A DNA stretch of 64,000 nt from Planctomycetota bacterium (GTDB taxonomy: Bacteria > Planctomycetota > B15-G4 > JADJEK01): positions 744,001 to 808,000 of the forward strand of contig JADJEK010000001.1 in NCBI GenBank assembly GCA_016709145.1, written 5' to 3'. Each line of letters opens with the position of its first letter. Within the stretch, counting starts at the first letter, position 1. The notes under the pieces were generated by a model that was not told where the DNA came from, did not search any database, and saw only the letters and a program-made list of their open reading frames with translations. Made by a program: the position numbers and the translations under genes. Shown in pieces: positions 44,594 to 51,914 of this stretch.

Positions 44594-47500
44594 ATGCCAC
44601 GATCACGGCCCGAAGAGTTGTTGCTCGCCTACCTCGACGCGCGCGAGCGCGACGCGTCGCTGACGTTCGACGCGTTCTGCGCGAAGCACCCCGCGGAAGC
44701 CGACGACCTGCGCAAGTTGTTCCTCGGCTGGCAACTCGCGCGGGAACGTGACCCCAAGGGTTCCCTCGGGGACCGCCTGAAGCAGCGCTTTGGGTCGGAC
44801 GCCGACCCGGGAATCTCGCTGGATGGCGACACGGAATCCACGATCGATCAGGAATTGCTCGACGCGTTGAAGACGCGCGGCCCGTCGTCGTCGCGGTATC
44901 GCCTCAAGGGCGAAGTCGCGCAGGGCGGCATGGGCGTGATCCTGCGCGTGTGGGATGAGGATCTCCGTCGCCACCTCGCGATGAAGGTGATGCTCGACGA
45001 GACGGAGTCCGAGTCGAAGCGCCTGTCGCGCTTCCTCGAAGAAGCGCAGGTGACGGGCCAGCTCGACCACCCCGGCATCGTGCCAATCCACGAGCTGGGC
45101 ATCGACGCCAACGGGCGCGTGTACTTCACGATGAAGCTCGTGAAGGGGAAGACGCTCGCGCAAGTCTTCGAAGCGGTGAAGCACGGCGACGACGGCTGGA
45201 GCGTCACGCGTGCGCTGTCCGTCGTCCTGCGCGTCTGCGAAGCGATGGCGTTCGCGCACGAGAAGGGCGTCATCCATCGCGACCTCAAGCCCGCGAACAT
45301 CATGGTCGGCCGCTTCGGCGAGACGTACGTGATGGACTGGGGACTCGCGCGCGTCCTCGGCAAGAAGGACACGAAGGACATCCGGCCGCGCCGCCAAGAC
45401 AGCGTCAGCATCGTCCACACGTCGCGTCGCGAGTCGTTGGGCGCGACTCCCAACTCACCGCTGTTGACGATGGACGGCGACCTCGTCGGCACCCCGGTCT
45501 ACATGCCGCCCGAGCAAGCGCACGGAGACCTCGAGCACATCGACTCCCGCAGCGATGTCTACGCCGTCGGCGCGATTCTCTACCACTTGTTGTCGGGCCA
45601 GATGCCTTACGTCGAGCCCGGCACGAATCCCGCGCCGTACACGATCCTCGATCGCGTCAAGGCCGGCCCGCCGACTGCTCTGCATACCTTGGTGAAGAGC
45701 GCGCCCGCGGAGCTACTCGCGATCTGCGACAAGGCGATGGAGCGCGACCCCGATCGCCGCTATGCGTCCATGCTCGACCTCGCCGACGACCTGCGCGCGT
45801 ACCTCGAGCGGCGCGTCGTGAAGGCGTACGAGACCGGCGCGATCGCAGAGATGAAGAAATGGGTCCATCGCAACAAGGGACTGGCGACGGCCGCGGCGAT
45901 CGCGTTGATCACGCTCGCGGCGGGAGCGGCGCTGTTCGTGCGCAACACGTCGCTGAAGGCGGCGAACGCCGAGATCGCGCGCAAGAACGAACAGTTGGCG
46001 CGCAAGCAGGATGAGTTCGACCTCGTCGCGGCGCGCATCAAGCTCGGCAACGCGATCGCGATCGAGGAGACGCTGTATCCGCCGTGGCCGCGCAAGATCG
46101 AAGCGATGGAAAAGTGGCTGAACGGCGAGGCGGCGGAGTTGTTGGCGTTGAAGCCGACGCTCGAGCGGACGCTTGCGGATCTCGAACAACGCGCCCTTCC
46201 CTGGACCGACGCGGAGCGGGAGGCGGACCGTCGATCGTGTCCGGAGTTCGTGGAGTACGAGCCGAAGCGACGACTCGCCGAGGTGCTCGACCGTCGCGAC
46301 GCGCGGCGTGCCGGTCAAGACGTACCGTTTCAGGCGAGCGTGCCCGCGGAGTTAGAGAACGCGGACTTGACGGACCTCATCCAGTACGGGTTTGGGCTGT
46401 TGCCAAATCTCGGTTCCGATCCCGACGAGATCGCCAAGTTCGCCTCACGGTTCGAAGTGGATTCAGGGTGGGACGGCTCGCCCAGCATCGATCCGGAACT
46501 CGCACTCGTGTGTGCGGAGGAAGCCCTTGCGCGACTTGCGGACGACGATCTTCCCTCGACGAGGGTCGACGCGCTCGGGCTCTACATCAAGAGCTCGCTC
46601 GCGTGCGGCTTCGAGTCGAGGATCCGTTCGGAGTTGGCGGTCCTCGTCACGCAACTGCGCATCGAGAACACTTGGGAGTGGGCGTCGCGCAATGAGGCGG
46701 TTCGGGGTTGGGCTGGATGGACCGGCGAACTCATCCGAGTCTGGTCGGTCGTTTCCGCGTCCACACCCATCGTCGCGATCCGCAGTGAGGCGGCGTTGTT
46801 GCGAGAAGTCGTCGATCGCCGGCGAACGTGGAACTTCGCCAATCAGACCGAGCACTTCCTCCACACGACGCTCCGTTCGATCCTTGATGAACTCCCGAAC
46901 TTCGAATCGCGCGTCGAAAGCCTTCGGCGACGGATCGCGTGGGCGAAGCGCATCGAAGCCCTCACACTGCAGCATCCGAACGCCCGCGTCACATGGGCGG
47001 CGGCTCGCGACGCCATCGCCAGAGCCGACGGCATCGTGGCTTCGTCGCTGTATCGCGCACACCCGATCGACTTGAAGCCACAGTTGGGTCTCGTGCCGAT
47101 CGGCATGAACCCGGTCACGAAGCTGTGGGAGTTCTATGAATTGCGCTCGGCGTGCGACGTGTTCTTGGGTCAGGACCCAGCGACGGTCGAGATTCCAGCG
47201 CATCGACCGGATGGATCGATCGACGTGAAGGACGAGACCGGCATCGTCTTCGTACTGCTGCCCGGAGGAACGTTCCTCCAGGGTGCGCAGAACGACGATC
47301 CGAACGCGCCTGGCTTCGATTCGATGGCGTCAAGCGATGAGTCACCTCAGTCGGTGACACTCGCGCCGTTCTTTCTCGCTCGACACGAATTGACGAAGGG
47401 TCAGTGGTATCGACTCACCGAGGGCGTCGAGCCCGAGGAGGGAAGCGCCCGCGGACCTCAGTATGGCGATGACCCCTACGTCATCGGATGGACTCATCCA

Positions 47501-48010
47501 GCGGACTCGGTCTCCTGGGAGGACTGCGAACCGTTGCTTCGCCAGTACGGCATCGGCCTCCCTACGGAGGCTCAATGGGAGTACGGAGCGCGAGCCGGCA
47601 CGACCACACCGTGGTGGACCGGAGCGACGGAATCATCTCTTCGCGGAGCGGCAAACATCAGTTCCGATCGCAATGAAGACGAGTCCATGAGGGACGGCAA
47701 TCTGGACGACGGCTTTGAGTACCGATCGCCAGTCGGCGAGTTTGCTGCGAATCCGTTCGGGCTCCACGACGTGCACGGAAATGTCTGGGAGTGGTGTCAG
47801 GACGTCTATGAAAGCGAGCGCTCTGTGCCGCGCGTCGGCGATGGGCTTCGGACTTCAACTGAGGTCTCGCCAGGCACCGCGCTCCGCGTGTACCGCGGCG
47901 GCAGCTACGACAGCACCGCTTCGAGCGCGCGCTCCGCGTTCCGCGGCAACGACCCCCCGTCGTTCCGCATCTACTACCTGGGTGTCCGCCCCGCCAGGGT
48001 TTTCGACTGA
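44594..48010 (+). CDS. Ser/Thr kinase-TM-FGE protein with an extra inserted domain (paralogue 3)
   Basis: 1138 residues. The kinase half is close to paralogue 2: GEVAQGGMGVI, HLAMKVML, HRDLKPANIMV, YVMDWGLARV and GTPVYMPPEQA (Pro for the usual Ser). The TM helix is at about 430-450 (TAAAIALITLAAGAALFV). The linker starts like paralogue 2 (MEKWLNGEAAELLALKPTLE) up to WTDAERE, but about 200 residues (roughly 543-750) then follow that the other copies lack, with LTDLIQYGFGLLPNLG and SIDPELALVCAEEALARL, before homology resumes at FLHTTLRSIL. The FGE-like domain closes the protein (LPTEAQWEYGARAGTTTPWW, NVWEWCQDVY, YRGGSYDS). The inserted part and the 3' end use visibly more A/T-ending codons than the kinase half, hinting at a different origin. 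Confidence 0.88.
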   Translation: MPRSRPEELLLAYLDARERDASLTFDAFCAKHPAEADDLRKLFLGWQLARERDPKGSLGDRLKQRFGSDADPGISLDGDTESTIDQELLDALKTRGPSSSRYRLKGEVAQGGMGVILRVWDEDLRRHLAMKVMLDETESESKRLSRFLEEAQVTGQLDHPGIVPIHELGIDANGRVYFTMKLVKGKTLAQVFEAVKHGDDGWSVTRALSVVLRVCEAMAFAHEKGVIHRDLKPANIMVGRFGETYVMDWGLARVLGKKDTKDIRPRRQDSVSIVHTSRRESLGATPNSPLLTMDGDLVGTPVYMPPEQAHGDLEHIDSRSDVYAVGAILYHLLSGQMPYVEPGTNPAPYTILDRVKAGPPTALHTLVKSAPAELLAICDKAMERDPDRRYASMLDLADDLRAYLERRVVKAYETGAIAEMKKWVHRNKGLATAAAIALITLAAGAALFVRNTSLKAANAEIARKNEQLARKQDEFDLVAARIKLGNAIAIEETLYPPWPRKIEAMEKWLNGEAAELLALKPTLERTLADLEQRALPWTDAEREADRRSCPEFVEYEPKRRLAEVLDRRDARRAGQDVPFQASVPAELENADLTDLIQYGFGLLPNLGSDPDEIAKFASRFEVDSGWDGSPSIDPELALVCAEEALARLADDDLPSTRVDALGLYIKSSLACGFESRIRSELAVLVTQLRIENTWEWASRNEAVRGWAGWTGELIRVWSVVSASTPIVAIRSEAALLREVVDRRRTWNFANQTEHFLHTTLRSILDELPNFESRVESLRRRIAWAKRIEALTLQHPNARVTWAAARDAIARADGIVASSLYRAHPIDLKPQLGLVPIGMNPVTKLWEFYELRSACDVFLGQDPATVEIPAHRPDGSIDVKDETGIVFVLLPGGTFLQGAQNDDPNAPGFDSMASSDESPQSVTLAPFFLARHELTKGQWYRLTEGVEPEEGSARGPQYGDDPYVIGWTHPADSVSWEDCEPLLRQYGIGLPTEAQWEYGARAGTTTPWWTGATESSLRGAANISSDRNEDESMRDGNLDDGFEYRSPVGEFAANPFGLHDVHGNVWEWCQDVYESERSVPRVGDGLRTSTEVSPGTALRVYRGGSYDSTASSARSAFRGNDPPSFRIYYLGVRPARVFD

Positions 48011-48016
48011 GCCCCT

Positions 48017-48151
48017 TTACCCCTTCTCCACTCTCCGCAGCCTGAGCCCGTCCAGCAGCCGGACGGCCGCGCGCCGTGCGAAGCCGGCGCGCCATGGATT
48101 TGGTCGGTGGACTTCGTGGTAGTGAGTCCGCCCGTGTGCGCAGTTGGGCAT
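48017..48151 (-). CDS. Possible 44-residue basic protein
   Basis: A minus-strand ATG at 48151, preceded at four bases by GGGAG, opens a 44-codon frame: MPNCAHGRTHYHEVHRPN, then PWRAGFARRAAVRLLDGLRL and the end RRVEKG. It is rich in Arg and His and has no family I recognise. It lies between the convergent ends of kinase paralogue 3 and the pseudokinase-caspase gene. The ribosome site is the only positive evidence; in DNA this GC-rich such frames arise by chance. Confidence 0.22.
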   Translation of the reverse strand: MPNCAHGRTHYHEVHRPNPWRAGFARRAAVRLLDGLRLRRVEKG

Positions 48152-48191
48152 CGAGCTCCCACGATTCCGCTCGACGTCACACCACCTTCGC

Positions 48192-48285
48192 GACGGAACG
48201 CGAACGCATGACGGGGACAGTCCCCGATGCGGGGACAGTCCCTGAACGCTTCGCGTGCTTGGTCGACCTTCGACTGTCCCCTCGC
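48192..48285. repeat. REP-like repeat between paralogue 3 and the caspase gene
   Basis: GGAACGCGAACGCATGACGG precedes GGGGACAGTCCCCGATGC and a second GGGGACAGTCCC arm, then TGAACGCTTCGCG. A further CTGTCCCC arm (48273-48281) lies about 30 bases on. The first 60 bases match the copies at 50142 and 41473 with only one to three changes. Confidence 0.72.
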
Positions 48286-48306
48286 GTCCCGCGACTTCGC
48301 GTCTTC

Positions 48307-50043
48307 CTACCCCTTCAGGAAAAACACGAAGTCCCCACTCCCTCCATCCTCGAGATGACTGAACGTCGGCATCGCGCCTCCCTGCGCCGGGCTCGCTTCC
48401 TGCACGCGCGCGAACAACCCCGCCGCCGTCAACGTCGTCCCACCACCGTCCAACGCCCCGAGCACCGCCCCCAAGAACGGCGACCGCTCGCCCTCGCCAT
48501 CCGGCACGCGGTCGTTCGGGCGGCCCGAGGCGATCACGACGTGGGCCTTCTGCGTCAGTAACAATTCGTTCACGTGGGACTCGCCGCCCGAGCGGAAGCG
48601 CGTCATCACTCCGCCGTAGCAGCAGTCGAGCATCAGCAGCACGTGCTTCGCTCGCATGCGGCGGACCTTGCCGTTCAGTTCGTCGGACGCGATCCACGAG
48701 TTCTCGTCGTGCGCCGCGACGCGGGGTTTGCCGTCGGCCGGGACGAGGAAGCCGCTCTTGTCGTCCTTCGGGTCGCGTTCGCCGTGGCCCGCGAAGTAGA
48801 TCAGCACGCGGTCGTCGGGATCGGTCTCGATGAGCTTCGCCAGCGCGTCGAGGATCGCTGGCTTCGTCGCGTCCGCGCCGACGAGCGTCGTGATGCGCCA
48901 TCCCTCCCACGGCATCGCTTCGAGCTTCGTGCGCAGCGCGGCGACGTCGGACTCCGCGTTCTTCAGCGCTGCGAAGCCGTTCTTCGCATAGGTGTCGCCG
49001 ATGCCGATCAGCAGCGCGTGCGAGGCGGCATAGCGCGGCTGGTAACCGGGGACGTCGTCGCCGGAAGTCACCGCGCGACCGCGCGTCTCCGCGTCGACGG
49101 GCGGCGCGTCCGACATCACGAACTGCCGCAGCGTCGTCAGCGCACCGGCGACGAGCCCCGCCGCCACGAGGCGCCGCACCCACACGACGCGCGCGTTCGA
49201 CGGATCGGCGAGCGTCGCCGTCTTCGGCGCCGCGAGCTGCTCCAACTGCTGGCGGAGTTCCGCGGCGGTCTGCGTCCGTTGCAGCGGTGCGCGCGTCAGG
49301 CATCGCGCGAGGACTCGAGCGAGCGGCGCCTTCGCGTTCGTCAGCACGCTCGCCGCGTCGCCGTCGCGCGGCGGATCGCGACCGGTCCACGCGAACGCGA
49401 GCGTCGCGCCCAGCGCGTAGACGTCGGAGCGCGCGTTCGCGACTTGGCCCTGGCGCTGCTCGGGCGCGACGTAGCGCGGCGCGGGCAACGGGATGTGCGC
49501 GGTCGTCGACGTCGTGACGGTCGCGTATTCGATCGACGACGCGATCCCGCTCCGCACTGTGAACTTCGCGAAGTGGAATCCCGTCAGCACGGGTTCGCCG
49601 TCGGAGCGCAGCACGACGTGGTCGGGCTCGATGGCGCGATGCACGGCGCCGGCGTCATGCAGCGCGCCGAGCGCCGACGCGAGCTTGATGCCGAGCGCGA
49701 CGACCTCGGCCTCCGCCAGCGGTCCCGCGGATGCGACGCGCGCGGCCAGGGTCTCGCCAGCGATGACTTCGAGCACGAGCAAGGGGCCACCGGGACACTC
49801 GACGACGTCGAGCAGTCGAACCACGTGTGCGTGATCGATGCGAGCCAGCATGCGCGCTTCGGCGAGGTAGCGCTCGAGGTCGCCGGTCGACGCGAGGTGC
49901 CGCGCGAGCGCAGAGCCGGGGGCTTTCAGGATGACTTCACGCCGTAACACGGAGTCATCGGCGCGAGCGAGGAACTCGGCGTCGTCGGACCGCAGGACCT
50001 CGCGCACGATGTAGCGCGGCGGGATTTCAGGCAGGCCGGTCAT
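48307..50043 (-). CDS. Pseudokinase fused to a caspase-like (peptidase C14) domain
   Basis: 578 residues from the ATG at 50043. Residues 8-275 have the outline of a PknB-type kinase (YIVREVL, VILKA with a possible ATP lysine, HVVRLLDVVE, APRYVAPEQRQG, SDVYALGATLAFAWTG). The catalytic loop, however, is HRAIEPDH instead of HRDLKPxN, and DFG is replaced by GFHFAK, so Asp, Lys and Asn are all lost. It should not phosphorylate. Around residue 305 there is a weakly hydrophobic stretch (RRLVAAGLVAGALTTL). Residues 340-578 are a caspase/metacaspase p20-like domain with ALLIGIGDTY, the catalytic His in VLIYFAGHGERD and Cys in VLLMLDCCYGG, both intact. It is convergent with the kinase-FGE array. Caspase-like proteases in bacteria often execute cell death in defence modules. 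Confidence 0.85.
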   Translation of the reverse strand: MTGLPEIPPRYIVREVLRSDDAEFLARADDSVLRREVILKAPGSALARHLASTGDLERYLAEARMLARIDHAHVVRLLDVVECPGGPLLVLEVIAGETLAARVASAGPLAEAEVVALGIKLASALGALHDAGAVHRAIEPDHVVLRSDGEPVLTGFHFAKFTVRSGIASSIEYATVTTSTTAHIPLPAPRYVAPEQRQGQVANARSDVYALGATLAFAWTGRDPPRDGDAASVLTNAKAPLARVLARCLTRAPLQRTQTAAELRQQLEQLAAPKTATLADPSNARVVWVRRLVAAGLVAGALTTLRQFVMSDAPPVDAETRGRAVTSGDDVPGYQPRYAASHALLIGIGDTYAKNGFAALKNAESDVAALRTKLEAMPWEGWRITTLVGADATKPAILDALAKLIETDPDDRVLIYFAGHGERDPKDDKSGFLVPADGKPRVAAHDENSWIASDELNGKVRRMRAKHVLLMLDCCYGGVMTRFRSGGESHVNELLLTQKAHVVIASGRPNDRVPDGEGERSPFLGAVLGALDGGGTTLTAAGLFARVQEASPAQGGAMPTFSHLEDGGSGDFVFFLKG

Positions 50044-50141
50044 CGCAGGAAGCACCCCGGCGGCGGATAGTAGAGGAGGCGAGCCGGATCCGTTCGGCCG
50101 AGTTCGCTCGCGACTCTCGTCATCCTTCGCGTCCCTCGGGA

Positions 50142-50268
50142 AGGAACGCGAACGCATGACGGGGACAGTCCCCGATGCGGGGACAGTCCCTGAACGCCTC
50201 GCGTCCTCGGGCCCCTTCCGCCCCTCGTCGTCCCTCTCGTCCCTCGCGTCCCTCTCATCCCTCGTCCC
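50142..50268. repeat. REP-like repeat plus TCCCTC array in a divergent promoter region
   Basis: GGAACGCGAACGCATGACGG precedes GGGGACAGTCCCCGATGC and a second GGGGACAGTCCC arm (to about 50206), then several TCCCTC-based units (50228-50268). It fills most of the gap between the pseudokinase-caspase start and the [2Fe-2S] protein start, so it may influence both promoters. TAAACT at 50271 could be the -10 box of the rightward gene. Confidence 0.72.
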
Positions 50269-50306
50269 CCTAAACTCCAGCCCTCCCCGAACCCGAAGAC
50301 CCCTCC

Positions 50307-50597
50307 ATGTCCGCGCCATCGCCGTCGTTCCTGATGATCTGCACCGGCCCGAACTGCGGCGAACGCGGCGGGAAAGCCCTCGTGCGCGGCCTCAGGGACC
50401 TGCTGATCGATCGCGGCCAGCACGGCCCGATCCGCGTCGCGCCCGTGAGCTGTTTCGGTCAATGCGCAACGGGGCCGAACGCGTGCGCTTGGCCCAATGG
50501 CGCGTTCGTGACGGGACTCGATGGGTCCCGGCCGGAGGTCGCGTTGGCGGCCTTGTCGGCGCAGCCGGCACCTGCGAATCCGGCCGATCCTGCGTAA
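50307..50597 (+). CDS. Thioredoxin-like [2Fe-2S] ferredoxin-type protein
   Basis: 96 residues. The fold and cysteines resemble the thioredoxin-like [2Fe-2S] ferredoxins (2Fe2S_thioredx, related to NuoE): MICTGPNCGERGGKALV (Cys12 and Cys17), LRDLLIDRG, then VSCFGQCATGPNACAWPNG with two further ligand cysteines. Four cysteines in this C-x4-C ... C-x3-C pattern fit a single [2Fe-2S] cluster. The role is probably electron transfer in the cytoplasm. The Pro/Ala-rich C-terminal tail is disordered. The next gene starts 77 bases later on the same strand and may be co-transcribed. Confidence 0.75.
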   Translation: MSAPSPSFLMICTGPNCGERGGKALVRGLRDLLIDRGQHGPIRVAPVSCFGQCATGPNACAWPNGAFVTGLDGSRPEVALAALSAQPAPANPADPA

Positions 50598-50674
50598 AAA
50601 GCCCACTCCGCGCCTTCATTCCGGCGTGCCGTAGCGGTACTTCTGGACGTACCCAGCTACGGGAGATCCCCCGC

Positions 50675-51904
50675 ATGGATCGCCTCCGGGACGCCATCTT
50701 GGCGTCGCGCCTCGTCGAAGCCCGCCAGGAAGCCGAGGAGCTCCTCGAGCGCGGCAATCTCGTGCACGAGGTGCTCGCGGGCCTCTATTTCTCGGCGTGC
50801 CATCACCTCGACGGTCCGTTCGACACGTCGTCGGGGTTGTTCGTCGTCTACGCGCTCGAGCGCGTCCATCACGAACTCGCGCGCCTCGGCGTGCTCGACA
50901 TCGCGGTTCGCGGCGTGGTGACGTTCCTCGCGGAAACGCCGAAGACGACCAACGGCACGCTCGAGTGGAAGACCGAGATCCCGGACCGACCACTGGCCGA
51001 GTTGATCCAGCAGGGCAAGCTCGCCGACGTCGCGACGGTGCTGCTCGCGCTCGAGGATCGTCGGCGCGAAGCCGTCGTGCGCCAGCAGTTGCTCGATTGG
51101 GCGCTGCATCACATCGGTCGGCACGGCAACGGGCTGGTCTACGCGAACGCGTTCCTGCACGCGATCGAACGCGGCGGCCGCACCGAACGCATGCTCGTCG
51201 CCGCGCAGGCGGCGCGAACGCTGGTCGAGCGCGATCGCTTGTCCAACGAGAGCGATCCCGACGATCCGATCCCCGACGAGAGCCCGCTGCCCGGTGCGAC
51301 GAGCGCGGGGCAACTGCTGACCGCGCTGCGCGAATTCAACGCCGCTTCGGCCTACGCCGCGATCGACGCGATGTGCCGACTCGATCGGCACGACGAAGTC
51401 ATGACCGTGCTCGTCGTGCGCGCCGAGGAAAACGCGGGTGAGCACTTCGAGACGCTGCTGCTCGCGGACGCGGTGCGTGAAGTGCTGAAGCTCGTGCCGG
51501 AACCGAAGCGCCGCGACGCGTTGATCGTCGTCGCGCAGCGGCTCGTGAAGCGCGCGCCGGGCGTGCCCTTGGTCGAAGGCCTCGCGAGCGGCCTCGGCGA
51601 AGGCGCGAAGCCGACCACGCGCGAACGCGAGCGCGTCGAAGTAGCGCTGCACAGCGCGCTGGCGCGCAATCACCTCGAGCCCGCGCTCGAAGCCGCGCGC
51701 ACCTTGTTGTTCGACGAAGAAGGCGCGGATCGCGTGAAGCGCTGCATCGTGCGAGCGGCCGTCGTGCTCGCGGTGCCGGAGCGGCCGCACTTGCTGCTCG
51801 TGACGCTGACGCTGCTGACGATCGCTTGCCGCGTCGGTTGGCCGTCGGCGCGAGCAAGTCTGCTGCGCGCCGTGTTCGCGTTGGCGGCCGAAACGGACGC
51901 GTGA
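50675..51904 (+). CDS. Conserved-looking helical protein of unknown function
   Basis: 409 residues from an ATG preceded by GGGAGA at ten bases. The protein is almost entirely alpha-helical and rich in Ala, Leu, Arg and Glu. The N-terminal part has LHHE/HH-type residues (FSACHHLDGPF, ALERVHHELARLG) that might bind metal. The remainder consists of helix pairs such as LIQQGKLADVATVLLALEDRR and AARTLVERDRLSNES. There is no signal peptide and no clear TM helix, though the C-terminus (VPERPHLLLVTLTLLTIAC) is hydrophobic. I do not recognise a family. Its position behind the [2Fe-2S] gene suggests a linked function but does not prove one. Confidence 0.7.
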   Translation: MDRLRDAILASRLVEARQEAEELLERGNLVHEVLAGLYFSACHHLDGPFDTSSGLFVVYALERVHHELARLGVLDIAVRGVVTFLAETPKTTNGTLEWKTEIPDRPLAELIQQGKLADVATVLLALEDRRREAVVRQQLLDWALHHIGRHGNGLVYANAFLHAIERGGRTERMLVAAQAARTLVERDRLSNESDPDDPIPDESPLPGATSAGQLLTALREFNAASAYAAIDAMCRLDRHDEVMTVLVVRAEENAGEHFETLLLADAVREVLKLVPEPKRRDALIVVAQRLVKRAPGVPLVEGLASGLGEGAKPTTRERERVEVALHSALARNHLEPALEAARTLLFDEEGADRVKRCIVRAAVVLAVPERPHLLLVTLTLLTIACRVGWPSARASLLRAVFALAAETDA

Positions 51905-51914
51905 AGCGACGGGC

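Noticed and set aside
41600..48010. FGE domains as true formylglycine-generating enzymes
   Set aside because: The catalytic cysteine pair is not apparent and no sulfatase gene lies nearby; a binding role fits the receptor-like layout better.
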